64,000 nt of DNA from Aquiflexum lacus (GCF_015476655.1 NZ_JABFHF010000002.1:1-64000); one strand, 5' to 3'; positions 9,653 through 18,708 are shown, numbered from the stretch's first letter. Translations and numbers: made by a program. The notes: generated from the letters alone by a model not told the origin.

Positions 9653-10273
9653 TCAATCTGCTGAATAATTTACGCGGGTTAAAATACTTCTTCCAAGGGT
9701 GACTTCATCTGTGTATTCCAATTCTCCTCCAATTGGAATTCCCCTAGCGATGGTGCTTACTTTGATATGAAATTCTTTAAGTTTCCGTGTGATGTAAAAG
9801 GAAGTAGTGTCTCCTTCCATGGTAGCAGGCAAAGCCAAAATAACTTCTTTTACCTTTTCCTCTGATCTGGGATTCCTGATTCTGTCAAGAAGGGGTTCGA
9901 TATTGAGTTCATCAGGCCCAATGCCCTGAATTGGTGAAATCACCCCACTGAGTACATGATATAGTCCGTTATATTGAGAGGTGTTTTCGATTGCCAGTAC
10001 GTCAGGAATGTCCTCCACGACGCATATTAAACGTCTATCTCTCCGGTTTCCAGTGCAAATACTGCATGTTTCTGAATCAGAAATATTATGGCAGATATTA
10101 CAATACTTTATATCTTTTCTTAAAGAAATGATTGAGTTAGCTAAATCCTCTGATACAGATTCTTTTTGCTTTAGCAGATGAAGTGCTAAACGAAGGGCTG
10201 TTTTTTTTCCAATACCGGGCAGCCTGCTAATTTCACTGACTGCATCTTCTATCAATTTTGAGGGGAAATTCAC
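9653..10273 (-). CDS. recR: Recombination mediator RecR
   Basis: RecR acts with RecO in RecFOR-dependent loading of RecA at single-stranded gaps. The 206-residue protein has the helix-hairpin-helix (SRLPGIGKKTALR, near the N-terminus), the four-cysteine zinc finger (CNICHNISDSETCSIC, about 55-70) and the Toprim domain (VVEDIPDVLAIE). I place the start at the GTG at 10273 because NFPSKLIEDAV is the usual RecR N-terminus; the longer frame to 10330 would overlap clpS. It lies 11 bp downstream of clpS and is probably cotranscribed. Its partner recO is at 54608 in this window. Confidence 0.95.
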   Translation of the reverse strand: MNFPSKLIEDAVSEISRLPGIGKKTALRLALHLLKQKESVSEDLANSIISLRKDIKYCNICHNISDSETCSICTGNRRDRRLICVVEDIPDVLAIENTSQYNGLYHVLSGVISPIQGIGPDELNIEPLLDRIRNPRSEEKVKEVILALPATMEGDTTSFYITRKLKEFHIKVSTIARGIPIGGELEYTDEVTLGRSILTRVNYSAD

Positions 10274-10284
10274 AAATAAAGGGA

Positions 10285-10578
10285 TTATGAAACTGTAGCT
10301 TGGATACCGGCATCTAGAATTGCCTCGCACATTGGCTTCAGCTTTTCTCTACTGCCTTTCTTTACAGCACATTTACCTTTATAATGAATAATCAGAGTAC
10401 ATTGCTCAGCTTGTTCAGGCGTATGTTGACAGACTTTGATAAGAATCTTTGCGACATGTTCAAAAGTATTGACATCATCATTGAAGACGATCAGTTCACT
10501 TTCTTCAATATCTACCAAATCTTCCAACAGGACATCTTCTACTTCTACCATGGGGTAAACTTGTGTTTGCGAATTCAT
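10285..10578 (-). CDS. clpS: ATP-dependent Clp protease adaptor ClpS
   Basis: ClpS delivers N-degron substrates to ClpA or ClpC with ClpP. The 97-residue protein has an acidic, variable N-terminal tail (1-27) and the ClpS core: the VFNDDVNTFEHV motif (about 31-42) that lines the N-degron pocket, an alternating helix/strand pattern, and the AEQCTLIIHYKGKCAVKKG segment. The start ATG at 10578 is divergent from the symporter gene starting at 10632. Confidence 0.93.
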   Translation of the reverse strand: MNSQTQVYPMVEVEDVLLEDLVDIEESELIVFNDDVNTFEHVAKILIKVCQHTPEQAEQCTLIIHYKGKCAVKKGSREKLKPMCEAILDAGIQATVS

Positions 10579-10631
10579 TTTGCAAATTTAATTATTATAG
10601 ACAACTTAGCATAATTGACCTTCAATCATCT

Positions 10632-12074
10632 ATGGATTCAAATTTAGTTTTAATCGTCATAACATCATATTTTGTTCTCTTGTTTTTGATTTCTTGGTTT
10701 ACTTCAAGGGATGTTTCAAAAGACACTTTTTTCACTGGCGATAGGCAATCACCATGGTTTTTGGTAGCATTTGGGATGATTGGAGCCTCTCTTTCTGGGG
10801 TTACTTTTATTTCTGTGCCCGGTGAAGTTGGGAATACCAATTTTTTTTATTTCCAGGTGGTGTTGGGGTATACTTTGGGTTATTTTGTGATTGCCAAAGT
10901 TTTGCTGCCTCTTTATTACAGATTGAACCTTGTTTCTATTTATGCTTATTTGGAGGATAGATTCGGTTTCTGGTCTTATAAGTCCGGAGCATTTTTCTTT
11001 ATCTTGTCCAGAACACTCGGTTCCTCGATCCGGGTATTTTTGGTTGCAGGTGTTTTGCAATTGATATTATTCGATCAATGGGGCATACCCTTTTGGGTTT
11101 CTGTGTTGATTACTGTCTCGCTGATTTGGCTATATACCCATAAGGGAGGTATCAAAACGGTAGTCTGGACAGATACTCTGCAAACCTTTTTCATGCTGCT
11201 GGCAGTGGGAGTGAGTATTTATTTGATCGGTAAAGATCTTGGAATCCTTAAAATCTCAGAGTTTGTCGGAACTATAGCCTCAGATTCCCGGTCCGAGATA
11301 TTTAACTGGGATTGGCAGTCCGGAACCAATTTCTTCAAGCAATTTGCCTCAGGGGCATTCATCACCATAGTGATGACAGGATTGGACCAGGATATGATGC
11401 AGAAAAACCTGACCTGTCGAAATATTGGAGATGCTCAAAAAAACATGTTTTGGTTTACCATCATCCTGGTATTTGTCAACCTCATGTTTTTATGCCTTGG
11501 CTTGTTACTTTATCTGTATGCAGAAACCAATGGTGTGACCCTTCCGGTGAGATCGGATGATTTGTACCCTTTATTGGCAACGCAGGAATTCACAGCTTTT
11601 GCAGGAATTGTTTTTGTTTTGGGTATTACGGCGGCCGCCTACTCAAGCGCAGATTCAACCTTGACTGCTTTAACTACCTCTTTTTGTTATGATTTTTTAG
11701 AAATTGAAAAAAGGTATGAGAAAGACAGACAAGTAACCGTACGCAAACAGGTCCATATCGCCTTTACTCTCCTGATGTTTTTGGTGATTCTGGTTTTCAG
11801 ATGGCTAAATGATCAGAGTGTAATCAATGCGGTTTTTATTATTGCAGGTTATACCTATGGACCATTATTGGGATTATATGCTTTTGGTTTATTTACCAAA
11901 TGGGAGGTAAAAGATAAACTCGTCCCATATTTGGCTGTTTTAGCGCCGATTTTAGCTTTCCTGATCAGTCAGAATTCCGAAAAACTTCTATGGGGATATA
12001 AATTTGGCTTTGAGATATTGATACTCAATGGTTTGTTGATGTTCACAGGATTGTACCTTCTAAGGAAACATTGA
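10632..12074 (+). CDS. Sodium/solute symporter (SSS family)
   Basis: The 480-residue integral inner-membrane protein shows about 13 hydrophobic segments and the SSS-family layout. It opens with a membrane helix then the FFTGDRQSPWFLVAFGMIGASLSG segment, which contains the conserved unwound TM1 region. The SADSTLTALTTSF motif (about 360-372), which lies in the Na+-site helix, is also present. It couples substrate uptake to Na+; the substrate could be a sugar, amino acid or sialate and cannot be told from sequence. I chose the ATG at 10632; the upstream frame would overlap clpS. It ends 2 bp before the convergent XRE gene. Confidence 0.9.
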   Translation: MDSNLVLIVITSYFVLLFLISWFTSRDVSKDTFFTGDRQSPWFLVAFGMIGASLSGVTFISVPGEVGNTNFFYFQVVLGYTLGYFVIAKVLLPLYYRLNLVSIYAYLEDRFGFWSYKSGAFFFILSRTLGSSIRVFLVAGVLQLILFDQWGIPFWVSVLITVSLIWLYTHKGGIKTVVWTDTLQTFFMLLAVGVSIYLIGKDLGILKISEFVGTIASDSRSEIFNWDWQSGTNFFKQFASGAFITIVMTGLDQDMMQKNLTCRNIGDAQKNMFWFTIILVFVNLMFLCLGLLLYLYAETNGVTLPVRSDDLYPLLATQEFTAFAGIVFVLGITAAAYSSADSTLTALTTSFCYDFLEIEKRYEKDRQVTVRKQVHIAFTLLMFLVILVFRWLNDQSVINAVFIIAGYTYGPLLGLYAFGLFTKWEVKDKLVPYLAVLAPILAFLISQNSEKLLWGYKFGFEILILNGLLMFTGLYLLRKH

Positions 12075-12076
12075 CC

Positions 12077-12442
12077 TTAAAGTTCCTGTTTGGCAAGAAG
12101 TTCATTGATTTTTTTGAGCCTGATGATATTGTTTTCCAAGGAACTGCTACTGCCATCAAGATCAACCAAAACAGAAATCAATCCATTTGATTTTTTGGAA
12201 TTATCTGAACCCTGATGAACAGTTGGAGAGATTGAGATCAATTCCTGGACATCAACCTCATACAGACTTGCTAGTTTGATGGCATCTTCCATTTTTAGAT
12301 TCGATCTTCCCTGTTCATACCTGGAATAAGCGGTATAGTCTTTTTTTCCTAAGTATTCAGCGATGTATTCTTGTGTATACCCTCTCAGGACTCTATGTTT
12401 CCTGAGATTTTCTGCGATATTGCTTTTCAATGCTGTTTCCAT
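12077..12442 (-). CDS. XRE-family transcriptional regulator
   Basis: The 121-residue protein has an N-terminal helix-turn-helix of the Cro/C1 type (about residues 8-62). The recognition region is GYTQEYIAEYLGKKDYTAYSRYE, and the pattern continues with KMEDAIKLASLYEVDVQEL. The C-terminal half is Ser-rich followed by a short helix, possibly for dimerisation. I start at the ATG at 12442 rather than the longer frame at 12472. No target is evident. It is on the same strand as the alkyltransferase-like and MscS genes upstream of it but separated by about 110 bp. Confidence 0.85.
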   Translation of the reverse strand: METALKSNIAENLRKHRVLRGYTQEYIAEYLGKKDYTAYSRYEQGRSNLKMEDAIKLASLYEVDVQELISISPTVHQGSDNSKKSNGLISVLVDLDGSSSSLENNIIRLKKINELLAKQEL

Positions 12443-12553
12443 ACGACAAACGATTTTTAATAACTGATACAAAAAGCATACACTTTTGAATCAATTGTGT
12501 GAAAAATATAAAAAAACCTGAGGTTTGCTATGAAATAGACCTTAAATAAGCGA

Positions 12554-12895
12554 TTATATATCTAATTCCAACTTGTTTGGATCCCAAAAATGATCTTCAA
12601 AATTCTGTATTTTATCTTGTATGACTTCTATTCCCTCTTTACTGAGGAGCGTTTCCATTTCTGATGGGCTTGAAAAATGATGCTTCCCTGTGAGTACTCC
12701 GTTTCTGTTTACAACCCTATGCGCGGGAACATCAGTTCCGATATGGGATGCATTCATGGCGTAGCCGACCATTCTTGCCCCGCTTTTGAGTCCTAAATAA
12801 TTGGCTATTGCCCCATAGGAAGTCACTTTTCCCCTTGGAATCAACCTGACCACCTGATAGACAAGATCGAAATAATTTTCCTTTTCAGTTTTCAT
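12554..12895 (-). CDS. Alkyltransferase-like protein (MGMT family without catalytic cysteine)
   Basis: The 113-residue protein has the DNA-binding domain fold of O6-alkylguanine-DNA alkyltransferases, including the RGKVTSYGAIA helix. The active-site motif PCHRV is PAHRV here (A58). ATL proteins of this kind bind O6-alkylguanine, flip the base and mark it for nucleotide excision repair rather than accept the alkyl group. The start ATG at 12895 overlaps the end of the upstream MscS gene by 11 bp, so the two are likely translated together. The longer frame to 12964 would run deeper into mscS. Confidence 0.88.
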   Translation of the reverse strand: MKTEKENYFDLVYQVVRLIPRGKVTSYGAIANYLGLKSGARMVGYAMNASHIGTDVPAHRVVNRNGVLTGKHHFSSPSEMETLLSKEGIEVIQDKIQNFEDHFWDPNKLELDI

Positions 12896-13760
12896 GAAAT
12901 AGCGATAATAAGAAATGATGTAGTTCAGACTGAACCTCCGCTTCATTCTCAACAGGAGTTTCAAATGATACCTTTAGGGTAATAAAATCCTTTTGAATAT
13001 GCTGTAGCGTAAGGTTCAATTGGGAAATGGTCTTTTCTTCAATTCTCTTTGCAAAAGTTTCCTTTAGTCGTAAATTTATTGTGTTGATATCGTATTTAAA
13101 ACCATGAGGTAATTCTATAGGAAATTCGATTATTTTTTTCTCATAATTCCTAAAATTGGTTACTTGTGCATTCAAAATCAGACTATTTGGAACCATGGTT
13201 TTATAACCATCATCTTTTTTCAGTACCACATTGAGTAGGGTAATGTCTTCAATCACACCTTGTGTTTCCCCGATTTGAATCGTATCTCCAAGTGAAAATT
13301 GATCTGTAAACATCATGATGAGTCCATTGAGAATGTTGGTTACATAATCTTTGCTCAATATAGCAATGGCAGCCGCTACAATTGTCAGGCTAGTGAGAAA
13401 TTCCAATGGCTGAATATCAAAAGCCAGCATGAAGGCAATGACAAAAACCAATGAATTTAGTATATTGGAGATCCAGGAAATACCTAACAAAAAGTTGCCG
13501 TGAACCTTTTCATCCTTAGCTTTACTTAAATATATTCTTGCCGTGATGAGACGGGCCAAGGAAATAAGGATATTTCCTCCAAGTAAAAATAGAATTGCTG
13601 TATGCAAACTGTCCATTCCAGGATAGTCAATAAGAAAATCCTGGAAAATAGGTAAGAATTTTCCACCAAACAGGAAAGCCAAATAAATAAAGAACTTAAG
13701 AAAAAATATTCTTTTTTTCTTTGTCTCAATATTTTTGAAAGATGAATTAGGGGTTTCCAT
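12885..13760 (-). CDS. Small-conductance mechanosensitive channel (MscS family)
   Basis: The 291-residue inner-membrane channel has hydrophobic segments at roughly 18-42, 52-75 and 90-150. They are followed by the MscS beta domain with ILNGLIMMFTDQFSLGDTIQIG and the MVPNSLILNAQVTNF motif. It would release solutes under hypo-osmotic stress. I start at the ATG at 13760; a longer frame begins at 13808. The gene is divergent from the SDR gene at 13824 and overlaps the alkyltransferase-like gene at its 3' end. Confidence 0.9.
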   Translation of the reverse strand: METPNSSFKNIETKKKRIFFLKFFIYLAFLFGGKFLPIFQDFLIDYPGMDSLHTAILFLLGGNILISLARLITARIYLSKAKDEKVHGNFLLGISWISNILNSLVFVIAFMLAFDIQPLEFLTSLTIVAAAIAILSKDYVTNILNGLIMMFTDQFSLGDTIQIGETQGVIEDITLLNVVLKKDDGYKTMVPNSLILNAQVTNFRNYEKKIIEFPIELPHGFKYDINTINLRLKETFAKRIEEKTISQLNLTLQHIQKDFITLKVSFETPVENEAEVQSELHHFLLSLFHEN

Positions 13761-13823
13761 GATGTTGGGTAAGATTTGGAGTAGTTTTGAATAAAAGAAT
13801 GCAAACATAAAAAATAATTATTT

Positions 13824-14501
13824 ATGGAAAGGAATATTATTGTGACCGGGGCTGCTGGAAATTTAGGAAAAGCAGTTGTTGAAAAATTCAAAAGAGAAGG
13901 CTATAGGGTTATTGCTACAATTTTGCCTGACTCAGGTGATGAGGTTGAGGAAGCAGATGATGTTTACGAACTTGATGTCACAGACGAGAAGGCAGTTGCC
14001 GCATTTGCGAGCGAGTATCACCTTCAATACGGTGAAGTGGACGCTATCGGACTATTGGTGGGCGGATATGGAAAGGGAGGAATTGAACAAACAGGTTTAG
14101 AAGACCTTGAAAAAATGTTCAAGTTGAATTTTTATTCAGCCTACAATATGGTTAAAAATTTCCTTCCTGTGATGAAAAAAGCAGATTTCGGCAATTTTTT
14201 GTTTATGGGAGCCAGGCCTGCACTTCAACCGGAAGACGGGAAAGGGGTTGTGGCATACGCTTTGAGTAAAAGTCTTGTAGACGAATTGGCGAAGTATGTT
14301 GCAGAAGAGGCAAAAAATTCAAAAATAAGGGCACATGTTTTTGTCCCTAGTATTATTGATACTCCTGAAAACCGGGAGGCAATGCCGGATTCGGAATTTT
14401 CAAATTGGGTTAGTCCTTCTGAAATAGCAGAAGCCATGCACTTTGCGATCAATAGTCCAGGACTCAGGAACACTACTTTCAAAATGTATGGAGGTATTTA
14501 A
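13824..14501 (+). CDS. Short-chain dehydrogenase/reductase family protein
   Basis: The 225-residue protein has a Rossmann nucleotide-binding start (IVTGAAGNLGKAV, residues 6-18), the DVTD acidic segment near 51, and the catalytic pair Y145 and K149 (YALSK). The catalytic Ser position before these reads FMGARPAL, so the usual Ser seems to be replaced. The protein may therefore be a weak or non-classical reductase. The following DUF2807 gene starts 14 bp after its stop, suggesting an operon of three genes. Confidence 0.85.
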   Translation: MERNIIVTGAAGNLGKAVVEKFKREGYRVIATILPDSGDEVEEADDVYELDVTDEKAVAAFASEYHLQYGEVDAIGLLVGGYGKGGIEQTGLEDLEKMFKLNFYSAYNMVKNFLPVMKKADFGNFLFMGARPALQPEDGKGVVAYALSKSLVDELAKYVAEEAKNSKIRAHVFVPSIIDTPENREAMPDSEFSNWVSPSEIAEAMHFAINSPGLRNTTFKMYGGI

Positions 14502-14515
14502 ATAGATAAACCAAA

Positions 14516-15202
14516 ATGAAAAAAACAGTAAAATTCATCCTATTGTTAGCCTTTGTGACCGTAGGTGCTTTACAGGCCCAAACACAAAAAGACAGTAGAG
14601 ACCTAAGGGAATTTAATGCAGTGAAGGTTTCCAATTCCATAAAAGCTGAATTGGTTAAAGGAGATCAGAATAAGGTTGAAATAACTGTTTCCGGGATTGA
14701 TGTGGGGAACGTAGAGACTTCTGTGTTAGGGGAGACCCTAGAGATAAAATTAGCAAGAGGAAACTTTAGAAACCATGTGGTATCTGTCGTGGTAACCTAC
14801 GTGGAGTTATTGGGTATTGAAGCCAATACCAGCGCGAATGTCATCTCAAAAGATCCGATTGTTGCCCAGGAAGCCTATCTTTCTGCTGGCACCAACGCTT
14901 ATCTTGAGGCGGAGGTTGAGGCTGATGTGCTCAGCGTTGATGCTTCTACCAATGCAAGGATTTTTGTAAGGGGTCATGTAGATGAGTTGAATGTGAAAGC
15001 TTTTACCAATGCTGAAATAGATGGTAAAAATTTGACAGGGAAGCAAATTGAATTACAGGCCAATACTGCCGCAACTATTCATTTTAATGCAACATCGACT
15101 ATTGAAGGTTCTGTAGCTACCGCCGCTAAGGTTTATTATGGAGGAAATCCAAAAAACGTGGATGTGAAAACAACAACAGGCGGTTCAATTCAAAAAAGAT
15201 GA
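14516..15202 (+). CDS. DUF2807 (head GIN domain) secreted protein
   Basis: The 228-residue protein has a signal peptide (MKKTVKFILLLAFVTVGALQAQ). The mature part is a repetitive series of short beta strands, with the typical DRDLREFNAVKVSNSIKAELVKGDQ opening of DUF2807 proteins and Asn/Ala/Thr-rich turns (NTSANV, GTNAYL, STNARI, FTNAEI, NTAATI). This pattern predicts a parallel beta-helix outside the inner membrane. The function of the family is not established. Its stop overlaps the next start by 4 bp (ATGA), so translation is coupled. Confidence 0.88.
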   Translation: MKKTVKFILLLAFVTVGALQAQTQKDSRDLREFNAVKVSNSIKAELVKGDQNKVEITVSGIDVGNVETSVLGETLEIKLARGNFRNHVVSVVVTYVELLGIEANTSANVISKDPIVAQEAYLSAGTNAYLEAEVEADVLSVDASTNARIFVRGHVDELNVKAFTNAEIDGKNLTGKQIELQANTAATIHFNATSTIEGSVATAAKVYYGGNPKNVDVKTTTGGSIQKR

Positions 15203-15651
15203 GAAAAACAGTTTTAATTGTTTTAGGATTGATTTTCTTGGCTGTTTCGCCCTTGTGGGCCCAGGAAGATTTAGCAGTCCGGGAAGTAATTGTATCTCTT
15301 TTTGAGGGAATGAAAAATAAGGATGCAGAAACTTTACGAAATGCATTTCATCCTGAAGCAACAATGCAAACTGTCATTTCTAATGTTGGAGGAGCGCAAT
15401 TGGGATCCAATACCGTAAGTGACTTCGTGAACCGTATCATCGGGACAGCAGCGGGTACTATTTTAGATGAAAGAGTTTTGGATTACCAAATAAAAGTAGA
15501 TGGGCAAATGGCATCCGCATGGACGCCTTATGAATTTTTTGTCAACGATAAGTTCAGCCATTGTGGCGTCAATTCCTTTCAGCTGATCAAAACTGCTGAG
15601 GGATGGAAAATTACTTATATCATTGATACAAGGAGGAAGGAAGGTTGTTGA
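15199..15651 (+). CDS. Secreted NTF2-like (SnoaL/DUF4440-type) protein
   Basis: The 150-residue protein has a signal peptide ending near Leu-Trp-Ala-Gln (residue 22). The mature domain has the NTF2-like layout: a helix (AVREVIVSLFEGMKNKDAETLRNAF), HPEA, and a curved sheet ending in the VNSFQLIKTAEGWKITYIIDTRR strand pair. Such domains bind small ligands or act as enzymes; nothing here fixes which. It is the last gene of the SDR-DUF2807 unit. Confidence 0.82.
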   Translation: MRKTVLIVLGLIFLAVSPLWAQEDLAVREVIVSLFEGMKNKDAETLRNAFHPEATMQTVISNVGGAQLGSNTVSDFVNRIIGTAAGTILDERVLDYQIKVDGQMASAWTPYEFFVNDKFSHCGVNSFQLIKTAEGWKITYIIDTRRKEGC

Positions 15652-16065
15652 CGGCTTTTCTTAATTTTTATGTCTAGAGTGGAAATTATGGAAGGAGATA
15701 AGTTGCGTCTGTATGTAAGGTGTATCTGGTGATTTTACGTTGTATTTTCAATTATAAACTAGTAAGGATAAAAGGGTGAAGTTTGGCATAGGCGCTAGGT
15801 GTAGATTGCATCTACACCTTTTTATTTTTGGAATTTGTAATTCCAATGTTGGCCAAATAGCTTTATTTAAGGATGAAGTATATCACCAAACACCTTTAAT
15901 CGGACGAGTCGTAGATAAAACCAAATTTGACTATTGAATATGGATTAATCCGCCACGGCGCACAAGTATCCATCAATATCCAATATCAACAAATATCGAT
16001 TTGGACAGATATATTATATAAAATTTGTGATAATACGGATATAGGTGTTATTTGAAAAGATCCAA
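15652..16065. other. Intergenic region with terminator and possible gene remnant
   Basis: This 414-bp gap holds the terminator at 15797-15829. Beyond it two overlapping open frames on the plus strand suggest a frameshifted remnant. One runs IALFKDEVYHQTPLIGRVV to a stop near 15934. The other takes over one base out of register with LTIEYGLIRHGAQVSINI and stops just before 16060. I do not recognise the product, and AT-rich chance frames are possible. Confidence 0.3.
15797..15829 (+). terminator. Rho-independent terminator of the SDR-DUF2807 operon
   Basis: Perfect 10-bp arms AGGTGTAGAT (15797-15806) and ATCTACACCT (15810-15819) with a TGC loop are followed by a T-rich tract. It lies 145 bp after the last gene. 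Confidence 0.85.
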
Positions 16066-17991
16066 TTATTCCTTAATCTCAATCACTTTAAACTCAGTCC
16101 TTCTATTGGTTTGATGTTCTTCTTCGGTCTGTGCATTTTCTATGATCAATTGTCGTTTGCCATAGCCTTTGGCAACCAATCTATCTTCAGCAATACCTTG
16201 TGACACAATATAGGCTACTGCAGATTCAGCCCTTCTTTGGGACAATGCATCGTTATAAGCATCACTCGCTCTTGCATCTGTATGAGAACTCAATTCAATT
16301 CTGATACTAGGGTTGTCTTTGAGGATTTTGACCAATTTATTCAATTCAATGGCTGCATCAGGTCTGATATCAGCTTTGTCCAAATCGTAGTAAATGTTGT
16401 CCAGTACGATTGCTCTTTCCAGGATAAGTGGCTCAAGTACCATGGTTGTGTCCAGTGTTACATTGGTCACATCTTGGATCAGGTCTTCCAGTCTTGGCGT
16501 TTTACCTATGGTACTATAAGCAATGCTTTTAGTGAAATAGCCACTCTTAGAAGCGATGATGGAGAAATCCTGATTAGGTGTAAGTGTAAATCTCAACCTC
16601 CCGCTTTGATTGGAAAAATCACCCCCGATATTTTTGTTGGTATTGTCATAAAGCACAACCCTTGTTTGTGGAAGCACTTTTTCAGTACCATCTTCATTGA
16701 GTTCTTTGGTGGTGACATTGAGGAGCACATTGACAATTTTGGGTTTTGGTGTTTTGTCCTCAAAATAATAAATGTCATCATCACCCAATCCACCTTCTCT
16801 ATTGGATGATAAGAATCCTTCAGTTGGATATTTGGTAAAGAAAATCCCAAAATCATCTGCAACAGTATTGATATTGGAACCAAGGTTTTTTACGTCCCAT
16901 CCCTTTTCGGTTTTTTCAGCCACAAATAGATCTAGTTTTCCAAATCCAGGATGACCGTCAGAAGCAAAGAAAAGTTTGCCGTCAGGTGCTACATAAGGAA
17001 ACATTTCATTGCCCATGGTATTGATCTGGGGGCCAAGACTGACGGCGTTACCAAAATCGCCATTGGCCAATTTAGTCGCTTTATATAAGTCCATTCCTCC
17101 CAAACCATCAGGCCGTAAAGAGGCGAAATACAATTCATTTCCATCAGGGCTGAAGGCAGGGGTAGTATTGGTATAAAATTCGTCCTCATTCACAGGCATC
17201 CATATCGGTTGGGTAAATCCGCCTCCTCTGAAATAAGATGCAAAAAGCTGTACATCAGGTAGATCTTTTGGCGATCTTGAATTGGCCCTTGCATAAATCA
17301 AAGTGTTGCCATCGGGACTGATGGCCAAAGATCCTTGATTAAGATTTTCTTCATTTCTGAATTCGGGTAGTGGCTGAATGTTTTGGACATCCACTTTTAT
17401 TCCATCCACTCTAGTCCTCATGAGTTTCATGTATGGGGTACCTGTTGCCAAGTAAATGCCACTGCTCGCTCTGTTACTGGTAAAGTATAAATAACCTTCA
17501 TTTACAATCGGAGAATAATCTGCTAAAGGTGTATTGAGTAGTCGATAGTTTTCTACTTCTATGAAAGGAAAATAATCTTCAACAGCCTCAATCTTCTCAA
17601 TATTATCAATTTCTCTATTTAAAAGTTTTTGGTAGTTATCGTCCAAAGTCAGATCCTTGGCTTTCGTAAATGCTTCCTTTGCTTTTTCATATTCACCTTG
17701 GCTTTTCAGGCTTTGGCCAAGGCGATAGAAAGTGTCAAAGGTTTCTTCCTCTTCAGCTACTTTTTCATAATAGGCCTTTGATTGTTCAATTCGGTTGGTC
17801 AATCGATAACTTTCTGCCACATAAAAGTTGGCTTCTTTATTTTCCGGATCATCCTCCAGAATTTTAGAAAAAGTAATAATGGCAAGCTGATAATCACCGC
17901 CCTGAAATTGGTTTTGACCCTTTTGATATAAGCTTGTACATGAGCTGATCAGGATAACCGACAAAACCAGAAATACAGCAATTTGCTTCAT
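16066..17991 (-). CDS. porE: PorE-like T9SS lipoprotein (TPR, PD40 propeller, CRD, OmpA domains)
   Basis: The 641-residue protein is an outer-membrane-associated lipoprotein with a lipobox ISSC (C18). In order it has TPR repeats (about 20-120), a PD40/WD40 beta-propeller (about 155-410, with SPDGN and APDGK blade motifs), a carboxypeptidase-regulatory-like domain (about 420-495), and an OmpA peptidoglycan-binding domain (about 528-640, with DLDKADIRPDA, SSHTDARA and RRTEF). This four-domain order is that of PorE, which anchors the Type IX secretion apparatus to peptidoglycan. Several OmpA paralogs share the layout, so orthology is likely rather than certain. The window also encodes PorZ and T9SS cargo, which fits the role. 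Confidence 0.8.
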   Translation of the reverse strand: MKQIAVFLVLSVILISSCTSLYQKGQNQFQGGDYQLAIITFSKILEDDPENKEANFYVAESYRLTNRIEQSKAYYEKVAEEEETFDTFYRLGQSLKSQGEYEKAKEAFTKAKDLTLDDNYQKLLNREIDNIEKIEAVEDYFPFIEVENYRLLNTPLADYSPIVNEGYLYFTSNRASSGIYLATGTPYMKLMRTRVDGIKVDVQNIQPLPEFRNEENLNQGSLAISPDGNTLIYARANSRSPKDLPDVQLFASYFRGGGFTQPIWMPVNEDEFYTNTTPAFSPDGNELYFASLRPDGLGGMDLYKATKLANGDFGNAVSLGPQINTMGNEMFPYVAPDGKLFFASDGHPGFGKLDLFVAEKTEKGWDVKNLGSNINTVADDFGIFFTKYPTEGFLSSNREGGLGDDDIYYFEDKTPKPKIVNVLLNVTTKELNEDGTEKVLPQTRVVLYDNTNKNIGGDFSNQSGRLRFTLTPNQDFSIIASKSGYFTKSIAYSTIGKTPRLEDLIQDVTNVTLDTTMVLEPLILERAIVLDNIYYDLDKADIRPDAAIELNKLVKILKDNPSIRIELSSHTDARASDAYNDALSQRRAESAVAYIVSQGIAEDRLVAKGYGKRQLIIENAQTEEEHQTNRRTEFKVIEIKE

Positions 17992-18045
17992 AGATATTAT
18001 TGATGGATTAATCTCTAAGTTTTAAATATAGGACAATTATCATAA

Positions 18046-18537
18046 TTAATTTGCAAAGTATTTGTTCAGCCAACTTTCTTTTGCACTGATCAGCCATTTA
18101 TTTTCCAAATCGGATTTATGTTGAATTACAGGATTCAATACGGTAGTGTCTGATTTGAGGGTGCCTTCTTCAACTTTTGATTTGATCCCAAACAATGGAC
18201 TAACTTCTAAGGAATCACGATCAATCAAAAAAGATACTTTTCCCTGATTGAGTAGGTCTATAGATAATTTGTTTTCAATTTCCTTGAGTATCCTGACCGA
18301 ACTGTCAATAGAACAACCGCTGGCGCCTAATTGGCTTTCATCTACAGAAAGGATAATTACCTGATCAAAACGAATATCAAAAGAAGTCGGCATCAATGCC
18401 CCATGTGTATTCCATTTATCACAAAAATCGGTAAGTATATCATTGATGTATTTTTTCTCCTCAGGATTTAATTTTCTGTCTGATTGATAAACCCAAACCC
18501 TGGAATGGTCAGGCATTTGTTTAAATGGTAGATACAT
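18046..18537 (-). CDS. Conserved Bacteroidota protein (often mislabelled ABC transporter ATPase)
   Basis: The 163-residue cytosolic protein belongs to a conserved Bacteroidota family whose members begin with a MYLPF-type sequence, then SRVWVYQSDRKL, and have a central LGASGCSIDSSVR motif. It is often labelled ABC transporter ATPase in databases, but it has no Walker A, signature or Walker B motif, so that label is wrong. The invariant Cys-Ser-Ile-Asp motif suggests a functional site. It lies 54 bp upstream of the PorE gene on the same strand and may be cotranscribed with it. Confidence 0.85.
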   Translation of the reverse strand: MYLPFKQMPDHSRVWVYQSDRKLNPEEKKYINDILTDFCDKWNTHGALMPTSFDIRFDQVIILSVDESQLGASGCSIDSSVRILKEIENKLSIDLLNQGKVSFLIDRDSLEVSPLFGIKSKVEEGTLKSDTTVLNPVIQHKSDLENKWLISAKESWLNKYFAN

Positions 18538-18708
18538 ATGGTGATAATTTTATTTCCTAAAAGAAGGTGAATTCCGTCAAATTAGTTCTTTTTATTAACG
18601 GAGAAAACAGTGACTTGGGTATATTTCAATAATTAAATCTGGTAATCAACAGATGTTATCATCTTTCTTGTTTACAATTTATTTTCAAAAGGCTTGGTGA
18701 GACCTGAT

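Noticed and set aside
16237-16809. 190-codon plus-strand open frame in the PorE gene
   Set aside because: It is antisense to the OmpA and CRD domains, with no recognisable fold.
18046-18537. ABC transporter ATPase annotation
   Set aside because: No Walker A, signature or Walker B motif exists in the 163 residues; the label is inherited from databases.
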